Part shown: positions 53,396-61,166 of the stretch, piece by piece
How the letters are laid out: each line of letters begins with the position of its first letter
Numbering within the stretch: position 1 is the stretch's first letter
Assembly: GCF_019903425.1 (NCBI RefSeq)
Contig: NZ_JACHUZ010000013.1
Span: 686,087 to 750,086, forward strand
Origin: Vreelandella halophila
GTDB taxonomy: Bacteria; Pseudomonadota; Gammaproteobacteria; Pseudomonadales; Oleiphilaceae
Reading direction: 5' to 3'
DNA length: 64,000 bases
Notes under the pieces: model-generated
The model's database searches: none
What the model was told of the DNA's origin: nothing
Seen by the model: the letters and a program-made list of their open reading frames with translations, nothing else
Program-made: the position numbers and the translations under genes

Positions 53396-53699
53396 ACCAC
53401 AATCGGATCTTCCAGTAAGTGGCCCTGATCCCTTTTCAGTTCGCTCTCTACCAAGCCTGACGGTTTACTGTGTCCTCGGCCACATACTTATAAAGGAGCA
53501 ACAAAGCCCGATGCTACGTCAAGGGGCTTCCGGGAACGACCCTGTAAAGGCTTCAAGGCATTGAAGCAGGCGCCAGGTTGGATAAAGGCTCTCCACGCCC
53601 AGGCCAAGCTCCAACGCGGAGACTTCGAGCTGGTGTTCGATTTGCTGGATGATGTTACTGCTGCACGACTGAATCTTGTGGAGGGCCTGAGCGGCTGAC
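53396..53699. other. Intergenic region with a start-less open frame; possible gene remnant
   Basis: No intact gene is seen. One plus-strand frame stays open from about 53430 to the TGA at 53697-53699 without an ATG. Its last 46 codons, from a TTG, read as a protein-like helix (GWIKALHAQAKL, then DFELVFDLLDDV). The text is faintly like the end of an outer-membrane efflux channel, but too short to assign. It may be a decayed 3' end. Confidence 0.3.
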
Positions 53700-55343
53700 T
53701 CAGCGCACCGGATTCCGGCTGAACCGGATCACGGAGCTTGGGACACCGAATTCCCGTGCGCTCGCCTCTTCCCAGTAGTGATCAAAGAGCTCGTACCCGG
53801 TGTCGCCATTGAGCAGGGCGCCGGGTTCGAGGAACGGATAGAGGTCCCGGTAGGTCCGGAACTCGGTCTGGGAGGTCTGCTGGATGATGTGGTCCGGGCC
53901 CAGTTCCGAGGTGTCACGCAGGCCGGCGGCGCCAATCAGGTTGCCGAGGGCCTGCACCGTATTCCGGTGGTAGTGGTACACGCGCTCGCTTTTAAGCGGC
54001 ACGTCCAGCTTGTCGCCCCGCCGTGGATCCTGTGTGGCCACACCGCTGGGGCATCGCCCGGTGTGGCAGCTCAGAGCCTGGATGCAGCCCAGGGCGAACA
54101 TGTAGCCACGCCCGGCGTTGCACCAATCCGCGCCTAGGGCGAGGGTCTTGGCCAGATGGAAGCCGGAGGTGATCTTGCCGGCGGACCCCACGGCAATGAC
54201 GTCCCGCAGGTTGGTACCCACCAGGGTGTTGTGGACCAGCAGCAGGGCATCCAGAAGCGGCATGCCAAGCCGGTTGATGAACTCCAGGGGCGCGGCGCCG
54301 GTACCGCCCTCGCCACCGTCGACCACGATGAAATCCGGGTGCCGTCCGGTCTCCAGCATGGCCTTAACGATGGAGAACCATTCCCAGGGGTGACCGATGG
54401 CCAGCTTGAAGCCCACCGGCTTGCCGCCGGACAGTTCCCGCAGCCGGTCCAGGAACTCAAGCAGCTCGATGGGCGTGCTGAAGGCCGAGTGGCTGGGTGG
54501 CGAGACCACGTCCTCGCCAGGGGGCACGCCCCGTGCCTCGGCGATTTCCCCTGTGACCTTGGCACCGGGCAGGATGCCACCATGGCCCGGCTTGGCGCCC
54601 TGGGAGAGTTTCACCTCGATCATCTTCACCGCGTCCCGCGTGGCGTTCTCCACGAACAGGTCCTCATCGAAATACCCCTGTTCGTCCCGGCAGCCAAAGT
54701 AACCGGAGCCGATTTCCCAGACCAGGTCGCCACCGCCTTCCAGGTGATAGCGGGAGATCGATCCCTCCCCCGTATCATGATAGAAACCGCCGCGGGCGGC
54801 GCCATGGTTCAGGGCACGGATGGCATTGGCGGAGAGCGAACCAAAGCTCATGGCGGAGATGTTGAAGATGCTGGCGCTGTAGGGCTGGGCGCAGCGGCTG
54901 CCGATGGTGATGCGGAAGTCCGTGTCGGCATGGTCCACCGGCGTCAGCGAGTGGTTGATCCATTCGTAGCCGGGGTTGTCCATGTCCAGGAGGCTGCCGA
55001 AGGGGCGCTTGTCGAGGGTGTTCTTGGCGCGCTGGTAGACAATGCGTCGCTGCTCGCGGCTGAACGGGCGGCCCTCGGTATCCGAGAAGATGAAGTACTG
55101 GCGGATCTCCGGGCCAATGGACTCAAAAAAGTAGCGGAAGTGCGCCAGTACCGGGTAGTTGCGGCTGACGGTGCGCCGGGGCTGCAGAAGATCCCAGGTG
55201 CCCAGCAGGCTGAATGCAAAGGCAGGCAACGCAATGGCCAGCCACCATAGGGACAGGGTGCTGAGTGCCAGCGTGATCAGGCTGACCAGGATGCAGGCCA
55301 CGAAGGCACTGTAGCGTAAGGGGATCAGTGTCCGTTCTGTCAT
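53700..55343 (-). CDS. FMN-binding glutamate synthase family protein
   Basis: A 547-residue protein. Two N-terminal membrane segments (residues 10-48) precede a glutamate-synthase-like barrel. NISAMSFGSLSANAIRALNHGA (by ends), LSQGAKPGHGGILPG, VVDGGEGGTGAAPLEF and the Cys-rich CIQALSCHTGRCPSGVATQDP (by ends) match GltB domain 2, with FMN and a 3Fe-4S cluster site. It lacks the glutaminase domain, so it is not an ordinary glutamate synthase. The physiological reaction is unclear. Confidence 0.88.
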   Translation of the reverse strand: MTERTLIPLRYSAFVACILVSLITLALSTLSLWWLAIALPAFAFSLLGTWDLLQPRRTVSRNYPVLAHFRYFFESIGPEIRQYFIFSDTEGRPFSREQRRIVYQRAKNTLDKRPFGSLLDMDNPGYEWINHSLTPVDHADTDFRITIGSRCAQPYSASIFNISAMSFGSLSANAIRALNHGAARGGFYHDTGEGSISRYHLEGGGDLVWEIGSGYFGCRDEQGYFDEDLFVENATRDAVKMIEVKLSQGAKPGHGGILPGAKVTGEIAEARGVPPGEDVVSPPSHSAFSTPIELLEFLDRLRELSGGKPVGFKLAIGHPWEWFSIVKAMLETGRHPDFIVVDGGEGGTGAAPLEFINRLGMPLLDALLLVHNTLVGTNLRDVIAVGSAGKITSGFHLAKTLALGADWCNAGRGYMFALGCIQALSCHTGRCPSGVATQDPRRGDKLDVPLKSERVYHYHRNTVQALGNLIGAAGLRDTSELGPDHIIQQTSQTEFRTYRDLYPFLEPGALLNGDTGYELFDHYWEEASAREFGVPSSVIRFSRNPVR

Positions 55344-55394
55344 TCGGGATCGCCCCTTGTCGGTACGCGGATGGTTCCTGAGAGTACGACAGCG

Positions 55395-56405
55395 TCAGAG
55401 CCGCCAGACCAGTGAAACAGTACCAAAAGACAGTGGCTCTTTGTTGGTCGCGTCCTGTGAGGTGGTGGTCCGAAGTGAGACCGAGAAATGAACGTCCCGG
55501 GTGTGGAGGCTTGCGCCGATGCCCGCATGGCCGACCAGGGGTTCCTGATCGTACTGGTAGCGGCCGGAACGTTCGTCCAGGTAGGAGTAGGGGATCCATT
55601 CCCCCAGAACGCCGATGAAGACGGACCATCCCGGGCCGGGCGCATCCAGAAGGCCCGGCATGCCCACTGAGGATGAGAGCCCGGCGTAATCAGTAATGAA
55701 ATTATCCGGAAGATTGGTGCCAAAACGCCAGCCCGCACCAATCTGGGCGTTGGAGATGAAGTTGCCGGCCTCGGCGCTCACCAGCCAGTTCAGGTCCTGT
55801 TGCAGGCCATCCGACTTACCGGTTTTGAAAGCGCGGCGTGCATGCTGGGCCTGGATGCCACCAACCCAGTCGGTGCCCAGTTGGTTCTCCCAGCCTCTCG
55901 GGTCGGTGCTGCCGGTAATGCCATGCACCCATTCCTGAGCTTCCTCTGCCAGGGAGTCCGGCCCAATAACCCCGGCCGATACGCCATAGCCCGTAATGCT
56001 GCGGTCATCCCAGCTCCAGAGGGTAACGCTGCCGGAAAGATGCCCTGTGTAGGGGATATCGTCGTACTGCGGCTCGCGGCGTTCGATATCCTGGGGCGTG
56101 ATCATCAGCTGGCGCAGGGACCACGCCAGGGCGTGATTGTTGCCCGACGCGCCCACGCCGGGCAGTGGGTCAAGGGCATCCCGTGCTTGGCCGCTCAGGC
56201 ACGGGCTGCAGTCGGAACTTTTCTCTGCCGCTTCACCCAGGTAGGAAATCCGCAGACCGTTTGTGTAGCCCTTGTCCTCACCGGTCAGCAGGTCGTTGTC
56301 CCAGGAAAGGCTCAGGGTGCCTGCTGAGGCCGGACCGGCCAGCAGCAGTACTGCCAGAAGACGCAGGGCCTGTCCCGCGCAGATTCGGATCTTTAACGTC
56401 AGCAT
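55395..56405 (-). CDS. LpxR family lipid A deacylase-like outer-membrane protein (DUF2219)
   Basis: A 336-residue beta-barrel protein with a signal peptide ending GPASAG. The active-site opening SLSWDNDLLTGEDKGYTNG and the WVHGITGSTDPRGWENQLGTD stretch (ends WVHG and LGTD) match LpxR, where Asn, Asp, His and Glu residues in these parts are catalytic. LpxR removes the 3'-acyloxyacyl chain of lipid A. The C-terminal FGTVSLVWRL ends in an aromatic-rich barrel strand. Confidence 0.85.
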   Translation of the reverse strand: MLTLKIRICAGQALRLLAVLLLAGPASAGTLSLSWDNDLLTGEDKGYTNGLRISYLGEAAEKSSDCSPCLSGQARDALDPLPGVGASGNNHALAWSLRQLMITPQDIERREPQYDDIPYTGHLSGSVTLWSWDDRSITGYGVSAGVIGPDSLAEEAQEWVHGITGSTDPRGWENQLGTDWVGGIQAQHARRAFKTGKSDGLQQDLNWLVSAEAGNFISNAQIGAGWRFGTNLPDNFITDYAGLSSSVGMPGLLDAPGPGWSVFIGVLGEWIPYSYLDERSGRYQYDQEPLVGHAGIGASLHTRDVHFSVSLRTTTSQDATNKEPLSFGTVSLVWRL

Positions 56406-56503
56406 GCTGAGTCTATACGTTTCCTTAAAAGTGGGCTCATTCTACGCCCGAACTGCTAGGATTGGATTCGGGGATTCCCGAATAGCCAGTCAAAGGAGGT
56501 AAT

Positions 56504-56647
56504 ATGACGTTTCACATTGATCTCGCCCCGCTGATTTCGCTGGGCGCCGGGATCGGCATCCTCATCTTCCCGAAGCTTCTCAACTACATCGTGGCGGGCT
56601 ACCTGATCGCAATGGGGGTTCTCGGCCTCATGGGGCATGGCCTCTGA
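56504..56647 (+). CDS. DUF3096-type 47-residue membrane protein
   Basis: A short gene with an excellent ribosome site (AAAGGAGGT) before ATG 56504 and a TGA at 56645-56647. The peptide has two hydrophobic stretches (PLISLGAGIGILIFPKLLNYIVAGYLIA, by ends PLISL and YLIA), the exact layout of DUF3096 proteins. Function unknown. It lies between the LpxR-like gene (divergent) and the DUF5924 gene (convergent). Confidence 0.75.
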   Translation: MTFHIDLAPLISLGAGIGILIFPKLLNYIVAGYLIAMGVLGLMGHGL

Positions 56648-56667
56648 AACGCCTTCCGGGGTCCGGA

Positions 56668-57702
56668 TCATTCCCGGACCCGGAAACTGATCTGCCCGAT
56701 CATCTGGTCCGACCCGGTCTTAACCCGCACATGCCAGACCCCCTCCGGTTTGGGCGGAAAACGGAGCTTGTGGGTCCAGGCACGGTACCCCGCTTCACGG
56801 CCACCGGTAACCTCCAGCGGGATACGGTCATAGACCCGGCCGTTGTGAACCCACTCGTGATAGACCGTCTCATGCAGCCCGCGTGGCGCCCGGATTGCGG
56901 TGTAGGCGTAGAGTCCGCGCTCCAGTACCTCACTGGCAGTGGCTCCCTCCAGAGAGCGTCCCGGTTCCATCTCATCCTGGTCCACCAGATGGGATATGCT
57001 GCTTTCGGTCAGCCACAGGGTGGCGGGTGGAACGGCCAAGCGTCCGAACCAGGCGGTGGCCGTGAGGACCGTGAGAACCCCAGCCATACCGACCAGGCGC
57101 AGGGCACCCCCGAGCGGCACAGCCTGGGCCAGACTCGGCAACGCCAGAGTGAGGGTGAGCCCTGTCGTGATGATGTAGCTCTCCCAGGTGCTCAGATGCA
57201 GGATGATGGGCAGTGCCGTCAGCAGGATGGTCGACAGCGCCAGGCAGTGATAGGCGAGATAGAGCCAGCGGTGGCGGGTGAGGCAGCCGTGGTACAGCGG
57301 ATCAATGATCGAGATGAGGCCGGCGGCCCCGATCATCACCGTGAACAGAGACTGTGTGCTTGTCCAGGTGGTGGTGATGGCAAAGAACGGCAGCGCGAAG
57401 AAGAAGCTTTCCTGGTGGATGAGCTGGGTCGTGAAGCGGACCAGTGGGGGTGGCAGGTCCACGCCTGGAATCAGGCTGATCAGGCGGCGGATCGGATCCT
57501 CCAGCAGAAGCCAGAGCCAGCCTGCCAGCATCAGCACCGCGATCAGTCCCGCCGTATCCTGCTGACGTTCAACAAGGAGGAAGCTGGCAATGCCCGAGAA
57601 GAAACCCAGCGCTGCAAACAGCCAGGGATGGCGACGTGCGTGCACGGCGGCACGCAGGGCTTTCCATTTCCAGTTAACCGGGCCGGGCAGTGGGGTACTC
57701 AT
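56668..57702 (-). CDS. DUF5924/DUF2914 membrane protein
   Basis: A 344-residue protein with about eight membrane segments in the first 230 residues, then a soluble domain of about 90 residues (LYAYTAIRAPRGLHETVYHEW, by ends; RAWTHKLRFPPKPEGVWHVRV, by ends) that matches DUF2914. The combination is known from many Gammaproteobacteria but is uncharacterised. It follows the DUF4399 gene on the same strand. Confidence 0.8.
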   Translation of the reverse strand: MSTPLPGPVNWKWKALRAAVHARRHPWLFAALGFFSGIASFLLVERQQDTAGLIAVLMLAGWLWLLLEDPIRRLISLIPGVDLPPPLVRFTTQLIHQESFFFALPFFAITTTWTSTQSLFTVMIGAAGLISIIDPLYHGCLTRHRWLYLAYHCLALSTILLTALPIILHLSTWESYIITTGLTLTLALPSLAQAVPLGGALRLVGMAGVLTVLTATAWFGRLAVPPATLWLTESSISHLVDQDEMEPGRSLEGATASEVLERGLYAYTAIRAPRGLHETVYHEWVHNGRVYDRIPLEVTGGREAGYRAWTHKLRFPPKPEGVWHVRVKTGSDQMIGQISFRVRE

Positions 57703-57746
57703 AGCGGAAGGAACATAGGCTGACCGGCCCGGCTGGTCAAAGGCTG

Positions 57747-58166
57747 TTATTCAACGGTGATGGTAATGGTCTCGGATTTGACCGGCGGCTCGTGGGGCGT
57801 GTGGGTCTCGTCCCCGAGAAGCAGCGTCAGCTCGTGTTCGCCGGGCTCAAGATCCAGTGTGGTCTGGGTCTGCCCACCGCCGAAGTGCCGGTGCTGGTCG
57901 TCGGAGGGAATGGGTTCATCCATCGCGGGCATCTCATCCACATCCACCAGCAGGTGGTGGTGGCCGGTGTTCTCCCGGTCGACCCCGGCGGGCGCCACAC
58001 CCATGCCTTCAAGGCCGAAGCGCACCGTTACGGGAGAGCTGACGGTTTCGCCATCCTGTGGGGTAATGAAATACGCGGAGGCGTTTTCGGGCGCATCGCT
58101 GGCGAGGGCGGCGGTTGTGCCCAGTGCCAGGGTGATGCCGGTCAGTGTTCGGGTCAGTGCGTTCAT
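57747..58166 (-). CDS. DUF4399 exported protein
   Basis: A 139-residue protein with a signal peptide ending AALAS. The mature part is a single beta-sandwich-like domain with VRFGLEGMGVAPAG, the His-rich TGHHHLLVD and HRHFGGGQTQTTLDLEPGEH (by ends), the signature of DUF4399. The His-rich loops suggest metal binding in the periplasm; this is inference. Confidence 0.85.
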   Translation of the reverse strand: MNALTRTLTGITLALGTTAALASDAPENASAYFITPQDGETVSSPVTVRFGLEGMGVAPAGVDRENTGHHHLLVDVDEMPAMDEPIPSDDQHRHFGGGQTQTTLDLEPGEHELTLLLGDETHTPHEPPVKSETITITVE

Positions 58167-58202
58167 GCTGTAACTCCCTGTGTGGATGGGATACCAGCAT
58201 AA

Positions 58203-58240
58203 AAAGCCGGGGCGGGCGGCGACAAGCCACCACGCCCCGG
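58203..58240 (-). terminator. Rho-independent terminator for the formate/nitrite-type channel operon
   Basis: CGCCCCGG at 58233-58240 and CCGGGGCG at 58207-58214 pair exactly, with additional GGC/GCC pairing inside. Read on the minus strand the hairpin is followed by CTTTTT, so it terminates leftward transcription coming from the channel gene. Confidence 0.8.
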
Positions 58241-58252
58241 TTGGGAGGGTTA

Positions 58253-58274
58253 TTACCGGATGGTCATCCGGTAA
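58253..58274. repeat. Near-perfect 22-bp palindrome after the channel gene
   Basis: TTACCGGATG (58253-58262) and CATCCGGTAA (58265-58274) are exact reverse complements around GT. It lies between the channel stop codon and the terminator. It could be a transcript-stabilising hairpin or a protein site. Confidence 0.6.
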
Positions 58275-58289
58275 AGGGCGTCGCCCCGA

Positions 58290-59102
58290 TCAGGAAAAGG
58301 TCTTCTTCGGCTGGGTGCGGACGTGGGTTGTGTACAGAACCAGACCAACCAGCGTCAGGCCACCCACCAGGTTGCCCAGCACGGTCGGGATCTCGTTCCA
58401 CATGATGTATTGGTAAAGGGTGAAGTCCGCGCCCATCATCAGGCCGATCGGGAACAGGAACATGTTCACGACTGAGTGCTCGAAACCGAGATAGAAGAAG
58501 ATGATGATCGGCATCCACATGGCCATGATCTTGCCGGACACGTGAGTGGAAATGCTCGCGCCGACAACGCCCATGGAAACCATCCAGTTACAGAACATGC
58601 CGCGCATGAAGAGAACGATCCAGCCGGCAATACCGGCTTCCTGGTAACCCACGGTCCGGCTTTCGCCAACGGCCATGATCTTCTGGCCGACTTCATTGAT
58701 GGCTTCGGAGCCCCCCATGGAGAAGTTGAGGTAGCCGAAAATGGCGATGAAGAGCGCGCCGCCGAGGTTCCCGAGCCCGACCAGGCCCCAGTTCTTCAGC
58801 ATGCGCGGGAAGGTGACGCCGGGGCGCTTATCCAGCAGGGCCATGGGCACCAGCGTGAACACGCCCGTGAGCAGGTCGTACCCCATGAGGTAGAGCATGC
58901 AGAAGCCCACGGGGAAGAGCAGGGCGCCGACCAGGAAGGAGCCGGTCTGCACCGCAATGGTGATGGTGAAGATCACCGCCAGCGCGAGCGTTGCCCCCGC
59001 CATGAAGGCACGGATGAGCGTGTCCCGGGTGCCCATGTGGATCTTGGCTTCGCCCGCGTCCACCAGCTTGGTGACGAATTCGTTGGGTTGAAGATAGGAC
59101 AT
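58290..59102 (-). CDS. Formate/nitrite transporter family channel
   Basis: A 270-residue channel of the FNT family with six membrane segments. FLVGALLFPVGFCMLYLMGYDLLTG (by ends) and the family signature GFEHSVVNMFLFPIGLM contain the conserved Glu-His. Members conduct formate, nitrite or hydrosulfide. Its place downstream of cyanase and a porin in one operon suggests cyanate or bicarbonate as the physiological ion; that is inference. AAGGAG precedes the ATG. Confidence 0.9.
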   Translation of the reverse strand: MSYLQPNEFVTKLVDAGEAKIHMGTRDTLIRAFMAGATLALAVIFTITIAVQTGSFLVGALLFPVGFCMLYLMGYDLLTGVFTLVPMALLDKRPGVTFPRMLKNWGLVGLGNLGGALFIAIFGYLNFSMGGSEAINEVGQKIMAVGESRTVGYQEAGIAGWIVLFMRGMFCNWMVSMGVVGASISTHVSGKIMAMWMPIIIFFYLGFEHSVVNMFLFPIGLMMGADFTLYQYIMWNEIPTVLGNLVGGLTLVGLVLYTTHVRTQPKKTFS

Positions 59103-59136
59103 GGTTTTTCTCCTTCAGGAAGTTGAGGTTCGATGG

Positions 59137-60366
59137 TCAGAAACTGGCATCGACCCAGAGCCAGGCTTTGTCGGTGTCGGAGGTCTGCGTGTTGCCATCC
59201 TCGCTCTGATAGAGCGCAGCCTTGGCGCCGACCGTGTAGGTGCTGTTCGGGGACCAGGTGGCGACGAGCCCAGTTTCAGAGCCGTAGTCGTTACTGCCTT
59301 CGTCACTCTCGAAGCGGTGGTGGACCGCCTTGAGAGAAACCCCGCTGATGGCGGTTGCTACCGAGGCATAGGTGTCCCGCAGGCCGGCATCCGGGGTGCT
59401 CAGGAATTTGTCGGCCCAGCCATTCATGGCGTGGAGCGTGGCCAGTGGAGTCTGGAAGGCGTGCGTGCCATCGTCCGATCCCAGCAACTCCTGCCCCAGC
59501 TTCGCCGTCACACCGCCCGAGCGTGCTCCGGCTTCCACTCGGTAGTAGTCCGTATCAAAGCTGTCCGGGTTGTTGTCGTAATCCGACTGGCGGGCGACTT
59601 CCAGCGTGTAGAGGGCCGTCACGTCGTTGGTGAGTCCGCTCTCGCCACTGAACCGCAGGCCATGGCTGCGGGTTGAGTCTTCTGGTGCATTCTCGTAGGA
59701 CAGCAGGTAGGTGTAAGCGGTGAGTGATCCTGCGGCGAGCCCGTCATAGCGCGCATTGAGTACGCCCGTATCCATGGGCGCGTTGCCGTTGGGGCTGGCA
59801 TCGGAAAAGATGCGGTTGGCGTTGTAGAGGTAGCCCCCGGTCAGGGTGGTATCGGGCAGGGACTCATTGACAATGGTGAAGCCGTCAAAGGTCTGCTCGT
59901 TCTGGCGCCAGCCCACCGTGCCGATGAACCGGTGGTTGTCCAGGAAGAAGCGCTGGCGACCATAGGTCATCTGCGTATCCGCCAGCCCCTCGTAGCGCAC
60001 CCAGGCCTGGTTGATCTCGGTTTCCGCTGGGTCGGCAACAACGGGGCGGTTGTCAACGCCATTGATTGTGCTGTTGTAGGTGTCCCCTCCGAGCTGGGTG
60101 ACGTGCTCGGCTTCAAGGAAACCCGTGAAGCCGCTGACCTCGCCGGTGCGATAGCCCAGTCGGGTTCTCAGTGTGGAGGCACCGGCATCCTTGGGAACAC
60201 CCTCCTGGTCAACGAGCTCATAGCGGTAGCGCGCATCCAGGTTGGTTTCGCCGTTGCTGAGGGCCTCTGTTATCGGGTCCGCGGCCTGCGCCGTTGCGGT
60301 CACCGACAGGCACATCAGCATCAGCGATGCTCTGCGTGTTGCTGGTCTGGAGTCAGTGTCTGTCAT
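59137..60366 (-). CDS. Alginate-export-type outer-membrane porin
   Basis: A 409-residue outer-membrane protein with a signal peptide ending TAQAAD. The mature part is a 16-18-strand barrel of the alginate export family: RYRYELVDQEG, LRTRLGYRTG, INQAWVRYEGLADTQMTYGRQRFFLDN (by ends), ending in WLWVDASF with terminal Phe. In this operon it may let small anions such as cyanate across the outer membrane. It lies between cynS and the channel gene. Confidence 0.82.
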   Translation of the reverse strand: MTDTDSRPATRRASLMLMCLSVTATAQAADPITEALSNGETNLDARYRYELVDQEGVPKDAGASTLRTRLGYRTGEVSGFTGFLEAEHVTQLGGDTYNSTINGVDNRPVVADPAETEINQAWVRYEGLADTQMTYGRQRFFLDNHRFIGTVGWRQNEQTFDGFTIVNESLPDTTLTGGYLYNANRIFSDASPNGNAPMDTGVLNARYDGLAAGSLTAYTYLLSYENAPEDSTRSHGLRFSGESGLTNDVTALYTLEVARQSDYDNNPDSFDTDYYRVEAGARSGGVTAKLGQELLGSDDGTHAFQTPLATLHAMNGWADKFLSTPDAGLRDTYASVATAISGVSLKAVHHRFESDEGSNDYGSETGLVATWSPNSTYTVGAKAALYQSEDGNTQTSDTDKAWLWVDASF

Positions 60367-60423
60367 GGTTGCTCCGTCTGTTACTGGTCCGGTTTACGCC
60401 GGGAGGGGCCGGAGCCCCGCCCG

Positions 60424-60867
60424 TTACCAGCGCTTAAAGGGGAGGAACTTGCCATCCATGGTGATCACGACCCGGTCTCCCTTCGGATCCTCGACCCGAT
60501 CCACGTGCATCTTGTAATCGATCGCGCTCATGATCCCGTCGCCGAACTTTTCGTGAATGATGTCTTTCACGCTGTCGCCGTAGATCATGCAGGCTTCGTA
60601 GATGCGATAGATGAGGGGGTCGGTCGGGACGGCGTTGTCCCAGTGCTTGTGAGGGCAGGTCTGCAGGGTCTGTGCCACTTCGTCACCGAGATTGAGCGCC
60701 TTGCACAGCCCCTTGGCCTGATCCTCCAGCATGGTGTTCATGCCGTAGCAGCAGGAAGCGGTCCACACGGGCGACATGCCGATGGATTCGGCCAGCTGTT
60801 CCCAGGTGTAGCCCTGCTCGTTCTTGGCATTGAGGATGGTCGCGGTCATGGTTTCGTGGTTCATCAT
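60424..60867 (-). CDS. cynS: Cyanase (cyanate hydratase)
   Basis: A 147-residue cyanase from ATG 60867, preceded by AGGAGC; longer readings include the leader. The catalytic Arg and Glu are in YRIYEACMIYG and the Ser in GDGIMSAIDYKM, matching the E. coli triad Arg96, Glu99, Ser122. It converts cyanate and bicarbonate to ammonia and carbon dioxide in a decamer. No carbonic anhydrase gene is adjacent. Transcription probably comes from the sigma-54 promoter at 60977-60991. Confidence 0.93.
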   Translation of the reverse strand: MMNHETMTATILNAKNEQGYTWEQLAESIGMSPVWTASCCYGMNTMLEDQAKGLCKALNLGDEVAQTLQTCPHKHWDNAVPTDPLIYRIYEACMIYGDSVKDIIHEKFGDGIMSAIDYKMHVDRVEDPKGDRVVITMDGKFLPFKRW

Positions 60868-60976
60868 GGTGCTGCTCCTGTTCCAGCGTTGTGCATATTG
60901 GTTTGACGTGCCCTGAAAAGGGGCATTGCCGGAATTGCCCGGCAATGCCGTTATCGGGCTGCTCGCAATGGCTGTC

Positions 60977-60991
60977 GCAGTGATCGTGCCA
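60977..60991 (-). promoter_or_regulatory. Sigma-54 promoter of the cyanase operon
   Basis: Read on the minus strand, TGGCACGATCACTGC has GG and GC exactly ten bases apart, and matches the -24/-12 consensus TGGCACG-N4-TTGC in all but one position. It is about 110 bases before cynS and faces it. A sigma-54 activator gene is divergent. Confidence 0.75.
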
Positions 60992-61060
60992 ATCTGTCCG
61001 AAACCCAGAATGTCCTTTCCAGTCAGCGCTTTATTGACGTCAGGGGTGATTGAAAGGGGC

Positions 61061-61114
61061 TACGTGATTTCGTAATACACGGGAATTCGTAGTGCTTCGC
61101 TACGGGAATTCGTA
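61061..61114. promoter_or_regulatory. Three 14-bp inverted repeats: likely activator binding sites
   Basis: Three copies of (T/C)ACG-N6-CGTA lie at 61061-61074, 61078-61091 and 61101-61114; the last two share the centre GGAATT. They are 70 to 137 bases upstream of the sigma-54 promoter, where enhancer-binding proteins act, and 50 to 105 bases before the activator gene, so they may also serve autoregulation. Confidence 0.65.
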
Positions 61115-61166
61115 ATCCGGCACGGCGTTTGATTGGGAGGAAGGGAGAGCAACGACGGAGGCCCCC

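Noticed and set aside
54156-55250. A 364-codon open frame opposite the GltB-like gene
   Set aside because: Antisense shadow of a conserved gene; no ribosome site and no motif.
60895-60930. A second sigma-54 promoter nearer to cynS (GGGCACG)
   Set aside because: No GC occurs at the required ten-base spacing after GG; the site at 60977-60991 fits far better.
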